This document shows positions 15,879 to 23,550 of a stretch of DNA of 64,000 nucleotides, piece after piece; position 1 is the stretch's first letter, and each line of letters opens with the position of its first letter. A model generated the notes under the pieces. That model searched no databases. It saw only the letters and a list, made by a program, of their open reading frames with translations, and was not told the origin of the DNA. This stretch comes from Pseudomonas bohemica (lineage in GTDB: Bacteria > Pseudomonadota > Gammaproteobacteria > Pseudomonadales > Pseudomonadaceae): NCBI RefSeq assembly GCF_002934685.1, contig NZ_NKHL01000098.1:21490-85489 (forward strand), read 5' to 3'. A program made the translations under genes and the position numbers.

Positions 15879-17630
15879 ATGACAGTTTTATATTTGTCCG
15901 AAACCAGCTCTGCTCACGAGCTGGTGCAGCGCCTCGCAGACTTCCCTTCTTTGACCGACGCGCTCGACTATGCAGCGTTGGGTCGTACCGGGATGAATTT
16001 CTACGATAGGCGCTGTCAGCTTACTGCAGTGCTTGAATACCGGGAGCTGAAGGTGAGGGCCCAGGGCGCTGCGAAAAGACTGCTGACTTTAGGTCTATCC
16101 AAAGGTGATCGTGTTGCGCTGATTGCGGACACGAAACCGTCATTCGTTGAGTTTTTCTTCGCGTGCCAGTACGCAGGTCTGGTCGCTGTTCCATTGCCGG
16201 TTCCTGCCGGCGTCGGGCAGCACCAATCATACGTTGAAAAGCTCCGTGGGCTGTTGGCAAGCTGCTCTCCGTCGGCGGTGCTGGGAGAGGAGGAATGGCT
16301 GCCATATGCGCGCGAAGCGCTGGATGCAACCGCTGTCAAGTTCATAGGCACGGATGACGAATTGGAGGCGCTTCCCTTGGGGCAGCCCACGTTCGTCGCC
16401 GCTCAACCTGATGACGTTGCCTACCTGCAATACACCTCCGGCAGTACTCGTTTTCCGCGCGGCGTCATGGTCACTCAGCGTTCGGTAATGGCCAATCTTC
16501 GAGGCATCAGCCTGGATGGGATCAGATTGCGTCCCGGTGATCGATGTATTTCCTGGTTGCCGTATTACCACGACATGGGCCTCGTAGGTTTTGTGCTGGC
16601 GCCCATGGCGACTCAGATTTCGGTCGATTACCTTCGCACTCAAGATTTCGCGATGCGCCCTAAGCAGTGGCTGAACTTGTTGAGTCGTAACAGAGGTACG
16701 GTTTCGGTTGCGCCGCCTTTCGGCTTTGATCTTTGCGTCCGTCGTTGCAGCCCTGCTGACGTCGACAGCCTGGATCTCTCGAACTGGCGAGTGGCAGGCG
16801 TGGGCGCGGAGCCGATTTCCATCGCTACACTCGATCGGTTTGCCGAGCACTTTGCGCTCGCTGGCTTCAAGGCTGATGCATTCATGCCGTGTTATGGGCT
16901 GGCGGAAAATACGCTGGCCGTGAGTTTCGCCCGAGCCGACACGGGTGCTCAGGTTGATCGCATCGACCGAGATATTCTGGAAACCGAGGGTAGGGCGGTC
17001 AGTGCTACCGAAAAATCGACAGCGGTCAGCGCTTTTGTCAATTGTGGCCGCCCACTGCCAGGGCACGAACTGCAGATCGTGGACGACTCTGACAACGTCT
17101 TGGCGGAGCGCAAGGTGGGCAGAATCGTGATCTCCGGCCCGAGCCTGATGACAGGCTATTTCGAAGATCCTGAGTCCATTCAAAAGCTGCGGGCAACACA
17201 GCGTCTCGATACCGGAGATCTTGGATATCTCTTTGATGGAAATCTTTACGTCACGGGGCGAAAAAAGGATCTCATCATCATCCGGGGACGCAACATCTGG
17301 CCTCAGGACATTGAGCTTATCGTCGAATCCGAGCCAGAAATCAGGCCGGGGGATGCGATCGTTTTCATTACCGATAAGGACGCCGAACCGTCGGTCGTGA
17401 TCCAGGTTCAATACCGCATCCTCGACGAAGAGAAGAGAGCGCGCTTGTCGCATACCCTATTCGCAAAGATCCACAGCGAGTTCGGCATATCTCCCACCAT
17501 CGACCTCGTACCGCCGCATAGTATCCCACGAACCTCGTCGGGCAAACCTGCGAGGGCTGAGGCCCGCAAGCGCTTTATGAGTCTTCGCGCAGCGCAGCGT
17601 GAGAGCTTTGCTGCTGCAGGACTTGCATGA
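15879..17630 (+). CDS. aasR: Fatty acyl-AMP ligase / acyl-ACP synthetase of sphingolipid pathway (AasR-like)
   Basis: 583 residues of the adenylate-forming superfamily. The ATP-binding motif YTSGSTRFPRGVMVT lies at about 186-199, the acyl pocket segment SWLPYYHDMGLVGFVL in the middle, and GDLGYL plus GRKKDLIIIRGRNIWPQDIE near the C-terminus. The YHDMGL and GRNIWPQD patterns are those of fatty acyl-AMP ligases rather than CoA ligases. The product likely activates a fatty acid and loads it onto the ACP encoded two genes later, feeding serine palmitoyltransferase, as established for the Caulobacter AasR/AcpR pair. Its stop overlaps the next start (ATGA at 17627-17630). The ribosome site is weak. 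Confidence 0.85.
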   Translation: MTVLYLSETSSAHELVQRLADFPSLTDALDYAALGRTGMNFYDRRCQLTAVLEYRELKVRAQGAAKRLLTLGLSKGDRVALIADTKPSFVEFFFACQYAGLVAVPLPVPAGVGQHQSYVEKLRGLLASCSPSAVLGEEEWLPYAREALDATAVKFIGTDDELEALPLGQPTFVAAQPDDVAYLQYTSGSTRFPRGVMVTQRSVMANLRGISLDGIRLRPGDRCISWLPYYHDMGLVGFVLAPMATQISVDYLRTQDFAMRPKQWLNLLSRNRGTVSVAPPFGFDLCVRRCSPADVDSLDLSNWRVAGVGAEPISIATLDRFAEHFALAGFKADAFMPCYGLAENTLAVSFARADTGAQVDRIDRDILETEGRAVSATEKSTAVSAFVNCGRPLPGHELQIVDDSDNVLAERKVGRIVISGPSLMTGYFEDPESIQKLRATQRLDTGDLGYLFDGNLYVTGRKKDLIIIRGRNIWPQDIELIVESEPEIRPGDAIVFITDKDAEPSVVIQVQYRILDEEKRARLSHTLFAKIHSEFGISPTIDLVPPHSIPRTSSGKPARAEARKRFMSLRAAQRESFAAAGLA

Positions 17631-18541
17631 CGCCGCTAACGATCGCCCTGACCGGAGGAAGCGGGTTTATCGGCGGTCAGATTGCAAGGATGCTCGTGGC
17701 TCGCGGCGCTCATGTGCGCGCACTTAGCAGGACTCAATCCGGGCTGGAGAACGGCATCCTGTGGATCAAAGGCACACTCGAGGACGAGGATTCGCTTGCA
17801 AGGCTGGTTGAAGGGGCGAGCATCGTCATTCACTGCGCGGGGGCGGTTCGAGGGCGAAGTGCCCGTAGTTTCCAGATTGCAAATGTGCAAGGCAGTCGTC
17901 GTGTCGCACAAGCGGCTTGCAATTCCGGCACCTGCGAGCGCTTTCTGTTGATGTCGTCGCTTGCAGCCCGCCATCCGGAGCTCTCCTGGTACGCAAAATC
18001 CAAGCATGATGCCGAGCAGGAAGTCCTCCGGGTAGCGGGAACCATGGGGATAACCATCTTCAGGCCTACTGCCGTCTATGGCCCCGGCGATCGTGAATTG
18101 CGGCCTCTGTTTACATGGTTGCTCAAGGGGCTTTTGGTCAGACTCGGCGCACGCGATTCGCATCTGAGTTTTGTGCATGTCTTTGACCTTGTAGCGGCAG
18201 TTGCCCACTGGTTGGGATCGCCGATTACAAAGTCGGCCATCTACGAGATCAGTGACGGCACGCTGGGCGGATACAGCTGGAAAGGTCTGGCAAAAATCGC
18301 GGCTGATATCCGTGCGGCTCCAGTTCGATCGCTTGCCATATCCACGACTGTTCTCAGAACGATTGCCTGCGCAAATTTCGCGATTTCTTACATGGTGCGC
18401 AGGGCTCCCATGCTGACTACCAGCAAAGTCAACGAACTCACACACCCTGACTGGACATGCAGCAACACTGCGATCACGGTCGCAACGGGTTGGATTCCTC
18501 AAATCAAGTTGCGGCGTGCTCTGCAGGAAGGTTTGTTTTGA
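17627..18541 (+). CDS. cerR: NAD(P)-dependent epimerase/dehydratase family ceramide reductase-like protein (CerR-like)
   Basis: 304 residues, extended short-chain dehydrogenase. The Rossmann motif is TGGSGFIGG at the N-terminus (residues 9-17), with a serine-containing SSLAARHPELSWYAKSK stretch giving the Tyr-x-x-x-Lys catalytic pair. Then comes a substrate strand FRPTAVYGPGD and HVFDLVAAV. In the Caulobacter pathway the equivalent CerR reduces the keto group of oxidised ceramide. Four-base overlap with the acyl-ligase gene and 34 bases to the ACP place it firmly in the operon. A homologous sugar epimerase would look similar; context decides. Confidence 0.82.
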   Translation: MTPLTIALTGGSGFIGGQIARMLVARGAHVRALSRTQSGLENGILWIKGTLEDEDSLARLVEGASIVIHCAGAVRGRSARSFQIANVQGSRRVAQAACNSGTCERFLLMSSLAARHPELSWYAKSKHDAEQEVLRVAGTMGITIFRPTAVYGPGDRELRPLFTWLLKGLLVRLGARDSHLSFVHVFDLVAAVAHWLGSPITKSAIYEISDGTLGGYSWKGLAKIAADIRAAPVRSLAISTTVLRTIACANFAISYMVRRAPMLTTSKVNELTHPDWTCSNTAITVATGWIPQIKLRRALQEGLF

Positions 18542-18575
18542 ACGTGTGCGAATTCGCGCGCTAACGAGGCTGAAT

Positions 18576-18836
18576 ATGTTTACGCAAGATGTGATTCTGG
18601 AAAATGTACTGGTGTGTCTTCGCGACATGATTCCGGGTGCAGAGACGGTAGGCCCGGATAGCGACATGGTCGACGACCTTGGCCTTGAGTCGGTCAAGAT
18701 GATGGACCTGTTGATGAAGCTTGAGGACGATTATGACCTGTCGATTCCGATCAACATCCTGATGGACGTTCGCACCCCGAGACAACTCGCTGCGTCTCTG
18801 ATTGGCTACCTGGAGAAACGTAATGGGCCTGTATGA
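18576..18836 (+). CDS. acpR: Dedicated acyl carrier protein for sphingolipid synthesis (AcpR-like)
   Basis: 86 residues. A four-helix ACP with the phosphopantetheine attachment motif DDLGLESVKMMDL; the Ser is at about residue 39. GAGG lies eight bases before the ATG. It overlaps the serine palmitoyltransferase gene by 14 bases. It differs from the housekeeping AcpP (no DSLDTVE sequence). Its position between the acyl ligase and the C-C-condensing enzyme implies that it carries the long-chain acyl group used to acylate serine. Confidence 0.88.
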   Translation: MFTQDVILENVLVCLRDMIPGAETVGPDSDMVDDLGLESVKMMDLLMKLEDDYDLSIPINILMDVRTPRQLAASLIGYLEKRNGPV

Positions 18837-20016
18837 CAAGTTTTCCCGCCTGGCAGCCGAACGCTCCAGCCTGCAGTCGCTTGACCCCAGTCCCTTTGGC
18901 ACTCGGATAGACGTCGTATACTCATCGACGCGCGGGCGCATTGGTGGAACCGATGTAATTCTGGCCGGCACCAATAACTACCTGGGCCTCACGTTCGATG
19001 AGGACGCTATCGAAGCCGCGCGGCACGCATTGACGGTAGAAGGTACGGGCACCACCGGTTCCCGCATGGCCAATGGCAGCTATGGTAGTCATTCGGCGCT
19101 TGAATCCGAGTTAGCCACATTCCTCAATCGACCATCGGTCATGGTTTTTTCAACCGGTTACGTGGCCAATCTGGGCATTATCGGAACGCTGGCCGGCCCG
19201 CGCGAAGTGGTGCTGCTCGACGCCGATTGTCACGCGAGTATCTATGATGCATGCACCTTGGGTGGGGCGGAAATCATCCGTTTTCACCACAACGATGCCA
19301 AAGATCTTGAGCGCCGCATGCTGCGTCTGGGCGATCGGGCCAAGGATGCACTGATCATCGTGGAGGGCATCTATAGCATGCTCGGCGACGTTGCTCCGCT
19401 AAAGGAAATCGTGGACGTAAAACGCCGTCTCGGTGGCTTCCTGCTCGTCGACGAGGCGCACTCGTTCGGTGTCATGGGGGCTAACGGGCGAGGGCTGGCA
19501 GAGGAGCAGGACGTAGAAGATGATGTGGATATCATCCTGGGAACCTTCAGCAAAAGCCTGGCAGCTATCGGTGGTTTTGCGGCGGGCCGCAGCAGTGAGA
19601 TGGAAGTGCTGCGCTACGCCAGCCGTCCCTATATTTTCACGGCGTCACCATCACCCTCTGTCGTGGCATCCGTAAGATCAGCGTTGAAGACCATTGCTGC
19701 TCGCCCACAACTGCGCGAGAAACTCTGGAGTAACGCACAAAGGTTGTATGACGGCCTGGCGGCGCTGGGCTATTCGATGGGGCCGCGTGTGAGTCCTGTT
19801 GTCCCGGTGATGGTAGGGAGCAAAGAGCAGGGAGTGAAGTTTTGGCGAGCGCTGATCGATCAGGGTGTGTACGTCAATCTGGTGCTTCCACCGGCCACGC
19901 CGTCGGGCGTCACGCTGGTTCGCTGCAGTGTCAGCGCAGCTCATACGTCCGTGCAAATTGATCAGATCATCGAAGCCTTCGCAGCTCTGCGACCATCGCT
20001 GAAGCTTACGGCCTGA
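18823..20016 (+). CDS. spt: Serine palmitoyltransferase-type alpha-oxoamine synthase
   Basis: 397 residues, PLP fold-type I. Visible are TNNYLGLTF at about 50-58, DCHASIYDA with the PLP-stacking His137, DEAHSFGVMG with Asp210 and His213, and TFSKSLAAIGGFAAG with the Schiff-base Lys244. AONS, KBL, ALAS and SPT share this fold. Neither a biotin operon nor a threonine dehydrogenase is nearby, while an acyl ligase, ACP, ceramide reductase and ceramide synthase are. It is therefore assigned as the enzyme condensing serine with acyl-ACP to make 3-ketosphinganine. The start at 18823 overlaps the ACP gene. Cytosolic, probably dimeric. Confidence 0.87.
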   Translation: MGLYDKFSRLAAERSSLQSLDPSPFGTRIDVVYSSTRGRIGGTDVILAGTNNYLGLTFDEDAIEAARHALTVEGTGTTGSRMANGSYGSHSALESELATFLNRPSVMVFSTGYVANLGIIGTLAGPREVVLLDADCHASIYDACTLGGAEIIRFHHNDAKDLERRMLRLGDRAKDALIIVEGIYSMLGDVAPLKEIVDVKRRLGGFLLVDEAHSFGVMGANGRGLAEEQDVEDDVDIILGTFSKSLAAIGGFAAGRSSEMEVLRYASRPYIFTASPSPSVVASVRSALKTIAARPQLREKLWSNAQRLYDGLAALGYSMGPRVSPVVPVMVGSKEQGVKFWRALIDQGVYVNLVLPPATPSGVTLVRCSVSAAHTSVQIDQIIEAFAALRPSLKLTA

Positions 20017-20095
20017 GGGTGTGGAGCGCAGACGGCGGTTGTAGCGCAGGGCCGTGCCTTGCGTTGCAGAGAACCTTGTATCCAATGTGAGTGTT

Positions 20096-21820
20096 ATGCG
20101 AATTATTTTTGCTTTTGGTCGTTCGTATCCAATACGAACGGCACTGATGCTGCTAAGCCTTGTTGTCGCGGGGCTGGTTGAGAGTGTCAGCCTGACGACC
20201 ATGCTGCCCTTGATGTCGGTGATGCTGGGCGACAACGCGCACTCTACGTTTGGCGCCCTTGTCGGTAACGTGCTTCAGTCTGCTGGGTTGGAACCCACGA
20301 TCATTACGCTGCTGATCATTATCGTCGTGGGCATGGCGATCAGCAGTCTTCTGATTCTGCTCGCCAACCGCCAGGTCGGCTATACCGTTGCGCATGTCGC
20401 GACCGACCTGCGGGTGGATTTGATCAATGCGACTTTGGGCAGTCGCTGGGAATACTATCTGCGTCAACCGGGTGGAGCGTTGGCTAACGCAGTAGCGACC
20501 GAAGCCTACCGAGCATCGACCGCTTATGAGCATGCCGCCAACATGGTTGCGCTGTCCATCCAGGCGATTGCCTATGGTGTCATTGCGCTGTTCGTCTCTT
20601 GGCAAGCTGCGTTGGTGTGCCTGTGCGTCGGCGTGGTAATCCTGTTCGCGCTCCGCGGACTGGTCAAAACGTCTCGCAAAGCGGGCAAAGGCCAGACAAG
20701 CCTGATGCGCGAGTTACTGATCAGCCTCAGCGATACGCTGGGGTCAGTCAAACCGTTGAAAGCAATGGCTCGGGAGGATATTGCCGATTCGTTGTTGCGC
20801 CATCAGGCCGCAGAACTTAATGGGGCGATGGAGAAAGAGGTTACCAGTCGCGAAACCCTGCGGGCGCTGCAGGAGCCTTTGCTGGCCATCCTCGCGGCGG
20901 CCGGTCTTTATGCAGGCCTGGTCATCTGGAAGCTGCCGCTGTCATCGGTCATGGTGCTCATCTTCATGGTGGTGCGAGTTCTGGGTCTCATGCATAAGGC
21001 GCAGCAGCGCTATCACCGCATGGCAGCTCAGGAGAGTGCATTCTGGGCATTGCGTGAAGCAGTCGTGACAGCCAAGGCCGAAGCCGAGCCCGTTGGCGGC
21101 ACCGTGCAACCAACCCTCAGCAACCGGATCGAGTTTCAGAACGTCACCTTTACCTACGGTGAGCGCAAAGTCCTGAACAACACCTCACTGGCCTTCGACG
21201 TCGGAACAATGACGACGCTCGTGGGGCCGTCCGGAGCGGGGAAAACCACAATCCTCGACCTGGTGTGTGCACTGCTGAACCCTCAACAAGGGCGAGTGCT
21301 CATTGATGGTGTCGCGCTTGCTGAGCTTGATCGCCGTAAGTGGCGTCGCATGATTGGTTATGTGACGCAAGAGACACTGCTGCTGCATGACACCGTGCTG
21401 GCGAATGTCACCTTGGGTGAGCCTGCCTTGACCGAAGCGGACGCCGAGCGCGCGTTGCGCCAGGCAGGTGCATGGGAGTTTGTCTCGCAACTCCCCCACG
21501 GCCTGCTGTCGGTCGTGGGCGAGCGGGGTGGCAAGCTGTCGGGCGGTCAGCGGCAACGAATAGTCATCGCGCGTGCACTGGCTCACCGGCCTCAACTGCT
21601 CATCCTCGATGAAGCGACCAGCGCGCTGGACCCGGAAGCCGAGAAAGGTATCTGTGAGTCGCTGAAGGCCCTGGCGCCGGAAATTACCATCATTGCCGTT
21701 TCGCATCGTCCAGGACTAATCGACATTGCTGACGAAATCATCGAGCTGAGGGACGGCGAAATCAGGCGACTGAAAAACCGTACTTACCTGGCGACCGACG
21801 TTTCAAATACGCAAGCCTGA
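20096..21820 (+). CDS. Type I ABC exporter, MsbA-like half-transporter
   Basis: About 574 residues. The N-terminal half has six membrane helices and the C-terminal ATPase has Walker A VGPSGAGKTT, signature LSGGQRQR and Walker B LLILDEATSALD. The start is chosen at ATG 20096; an upstream in-frame Met at 20054 is possible. This half-size architecture dimerises and often flips lipids, as MsbA does with lipid A. Its place after the sphingolipid synthesis genes suggests that it flips the finished phospho-sphingolipid across the inner membrane for handover to the LptF/G-like pair. Linker length and sequence are not those of the housekeeping MsbA. Confidence 0.85.
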   Translation: MRIIFAFGRSYPIRTALMLLSLVVAGLVESVSLTTMLPLMSVMLGDNAHSTFGALVGNVLQSAGLEPTIITLLIIIVVGMAISSLLILLANRQVGYTVAHVATDLRVDLINATLGSRWEYYLRQPGGALANAVATEAYRASTAYEHAANMVALSIQAIAYGVIALFVSWQAALVCLCVGVVILFALRGLVKTSRKAGKGQTSLMRELLISLSDTLGSVKPLKAMAREDIADSLLRHQAAELNGAMEKEVTSRETLRALQEPLLAILAAAGLYAGLVIWKLPLSSVMVLIFMVVRVLGLMHKAQQRYHRMAAQESAFWALREAVVTAKAEAEPVGGTVQPTLSNRIEFQNVTFTYGERKVLNNTSLAFDVGTMTTLVGPSGAGKTTILDLVCALLNPQQGRVLIDGVALAELDRRKWRRMIGYVTQETLLLHDTVLANVTLGEPALTEADAERALRQAGAWEFVSQLPHGLLSVVGERGGKLSGGQRQRIVIARALAHRPQLLILDEATSALDPEAEKGICESLKALAPEITIIAVSHRPGLIDIADEIIELRDGEIRRLKNRTYLATDVSNTQA

Positions 21821-21863
21821 CGCTGCAGCTCGTTTCTTCTCACTCGTACAAGATGGCCCGACG

Positions 21864-22670
21864 ATGTCCTCGACCTATACCAATCAGCAAGCACCTGCGC
21901 CGGATCATCGAATGGATCGATCCGTTGAAGCCCAGAATCTAGAACGCCCGCAGCGCTCGGACAGTCGAGGACAGAAACTTGGGCCGTTGATCGCCTTTGT
22001 GGGATGTGACGGCTCCGGCAAATCAACGGTGTCCGAGGCAATCCTCAACTGGCTGAGTGAATCGCAGGCGGTGCAAAGCTGCCATTTGGGCATTCAGTCG
22101 AAACAAATCGGTGAGAGATTGGTGAGGTTGCCGTTGGTAGGCAAGTCGATCGGTCGCCTGATCGCCGCCAATTCGCCACGCGGCAATAAGCAGCACGCGC
22201 AACAGACAAAAGGCCCGAGCACATTGGCGGCTCTGGCGATATTCCTGTTGTCGGTACGCCGTTATCGTCGCTACGAGAAGATGATGAAACTGCGACGCCA
22301 GGGGATCACGGTAATCGCCGATCGTTTTCCACAAATTGCGGTCGCCAATATGAAGATCGATGGCCCGGGGCTGCTGGCTGCCAAACACCGCAATGGGTTG
22401 ATTCGCTTTCTTGCCTGGCGCGAGAAAAAACTCTACGACTACATGATCAGCTACCGCCCGGTTCTGGTGGTTCGGTTGAACGTGGATGTGGAAACCGCTT
22501 TTGCGCGCAAACCTGATCATCGCTACGAATCGTTGGCGCTCAAGATCGCCAATGTCCCCAAGCTTGAATACCAGGGAGCGCCGATTCTGGATCTGGATAG
22601 CCGGTTGCCCCTCGAAGAGGTGATTGCGCAAGCCAAGGCCGCAGTGTCTCGCAGCCTTGCAGAACGGTAG
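21864..22670 (+). CDS. P-loop kinase, thymidylate-kinase-like (paralogue 1)
   Basis: 268 residues. P-loop GCDGSGKST at 47-55, an acceptor-side motif IADRFPQIAV around 152, and an arginine-rich LSVRRYRRYEKM helix that could be a lid. It belongs to the thymidylate-kinase-like superfamily, but the length and the long N-terminal extension rule out an ordinary Tmk. The next gene is a paralogue with the same motifs. In this operon a nucleotide, sugar or lipid head-group kinase role is conceivable. The substrate is unknown and I know no characterised counterpart. Confidence 0.7.
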   Translation: MSSTYTNQQAPAPDHRMDRSVEAQNLERPQRSDSRGQKLGPLIAFVGCDGSGKSTVSEAILNWLSESQAVQSCHLGIQSKQIGERLVRLPLVGKSIGRLIAANSPRGNKQHAQQTKGPSTLAALAIFLLSVRRYRRYEKMMKLRRQGITVIADRFPQIAVANMKIDGPGLLAAKHRNGLIRFLAWREKKLYDYMISYRPVLVVRLNVDVETAFARKPDHRYESLALKIANVPKLEYQGAPILDLDSRLPLEEVIAQAKAAVSRSLAER

Positions 22671-22677
22671 GGGATGG

Positions 22678-23445
22678 ATGGCTAACGTGCGCTCCCTGTT
22701 CGGCACTCAGTCCGCGAGAGCCAAGCGTTCTCTGGCGCCACTTGTGGCCATTATTGGGTCCGACGGCGCTGGAAAAACCACAGTGGCCGAGCACTTATGC
22801 TCGGCTTGGGCAAGCGAGGGCGCTGCCTATGCATACCTGGGATTGGGCACTGGGGCCATAGGGCTGAAAATTCAGGCCTGGCCGTTGATTGGGCCCGCCG
22901 TCAGTCGAAGATTGGCGGCCAAGGCGACGCAGGCTCGTACCAAAGGCGAGAAAATCCCCGGGGTCTTCACGGCGTTGATCATCTACGGCTTCTCGCTGCT
23001 GCGTGTCCGTCGTTTCAATCAGATGCAAGCTCTACGTAACGGGGCCTCAGTCGTCATTTGCGACAGGTATCCCCAGGTAGATGTGCCGGGGTTCTACGAT
23101 GGCCCCGGTCTCAATGCATCAACACCTTCCGGCCGCGTTACGGCATGGCTGGCGAAGCGGGAGTTTGCCCTTTACCAGCAGATGGTCAGCCATCTGCCGA
23201 CGCTGGTCATTCGATTGAACATCGACACTGAAACGGCATTTTCCCGTAAGCCCGACCACAACCTTTCATTGCTGCGACAGAAGGTACAAGCGACATCTTC
23301 GCTACGTTTCAATAACGCGAAAATCATCGACGTGGATGCCAGCCAGCCGCTAGAGCGTGTGCAGGCCATATGCGCCCAACTGATACGTCAGTTGCTCACC
23401 AATCAGCAAAGCGATCTCACCCAAACGCCAAAGCACAATATTTGA
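22678..23445 (+). CDS. P-loop kinase, thymidylate-kinase-like (paralogue 2)
   Basis: 255 residues starting 8 bases after the previous stop, with GGGGA as ribosome site. P-loop GSDGAGKTT at 27-35, VICDRYPQVDVPG in place of the DR motif, then DGPGLNAS, LAKREFALYQQM and VIRLNIDTETAFSRKPDH, each paralleled in the preceding protein (DGPGLLAA, LAWREKKLYDYM, VVRLNVDVETAFARKPDH). The two are clearly tandem duplicates that diverged. They may act as a heterodimer or on two substrates. Function is unknown; the link to sphingolipids is by operon only. Confidence 0.7.
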   Translation: MANVRSLFGTQSARAKRSLAPLVAIIGSDGAGKTTVAEHLCSAWASEGAAYAYLGLGTGAIGLKIQAWPLIGPAVSRRLAAKATQARTKGEKIPGVFTALIIYGFSLLRVRRFNQMQALRNGASVVICDRYPQVDVPGFYDGPGLNASTPSGRVTAWLAKREFALYQQMVSHLPTLVIRLNIDTETAFSRKPDHNLSLLRQKVQATSSLRFNNAKIIDVDASQPLERVQAICAQLIRQLLTNQQSDLTQTPKHNI

Positions 23446-23550
23446 AGCGTTCAGACGCGCTTTATCTCAATGACCCCGCGTCGTTGCATCACAGGGTTCG
23501 GTGCCTGAAGGTCTGCCGCGCTCACGCAGAGCGTTTTAATCGAGGATGTT

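Noticed and set aside
16227..17453. 408-codon open frame antisense to the acyl-AMP ligase
   Set aside because: No ribosome site or domain and opposite intact ligase motifs.
18823..20016. SPT-type gene considered as biotin synthesis BioF or Kbl
   Set aside because: No bio genes or tdh nearby; acyl ligase, ACP, CerR-like and ceramide-synthase-like partners favour SPT.
20096..21820. ABC exporter considered as housekeeping MsbA
   Set aside because: Not beside lpxK and embedded in the sphingolipid operon; a paralogue is more likely.
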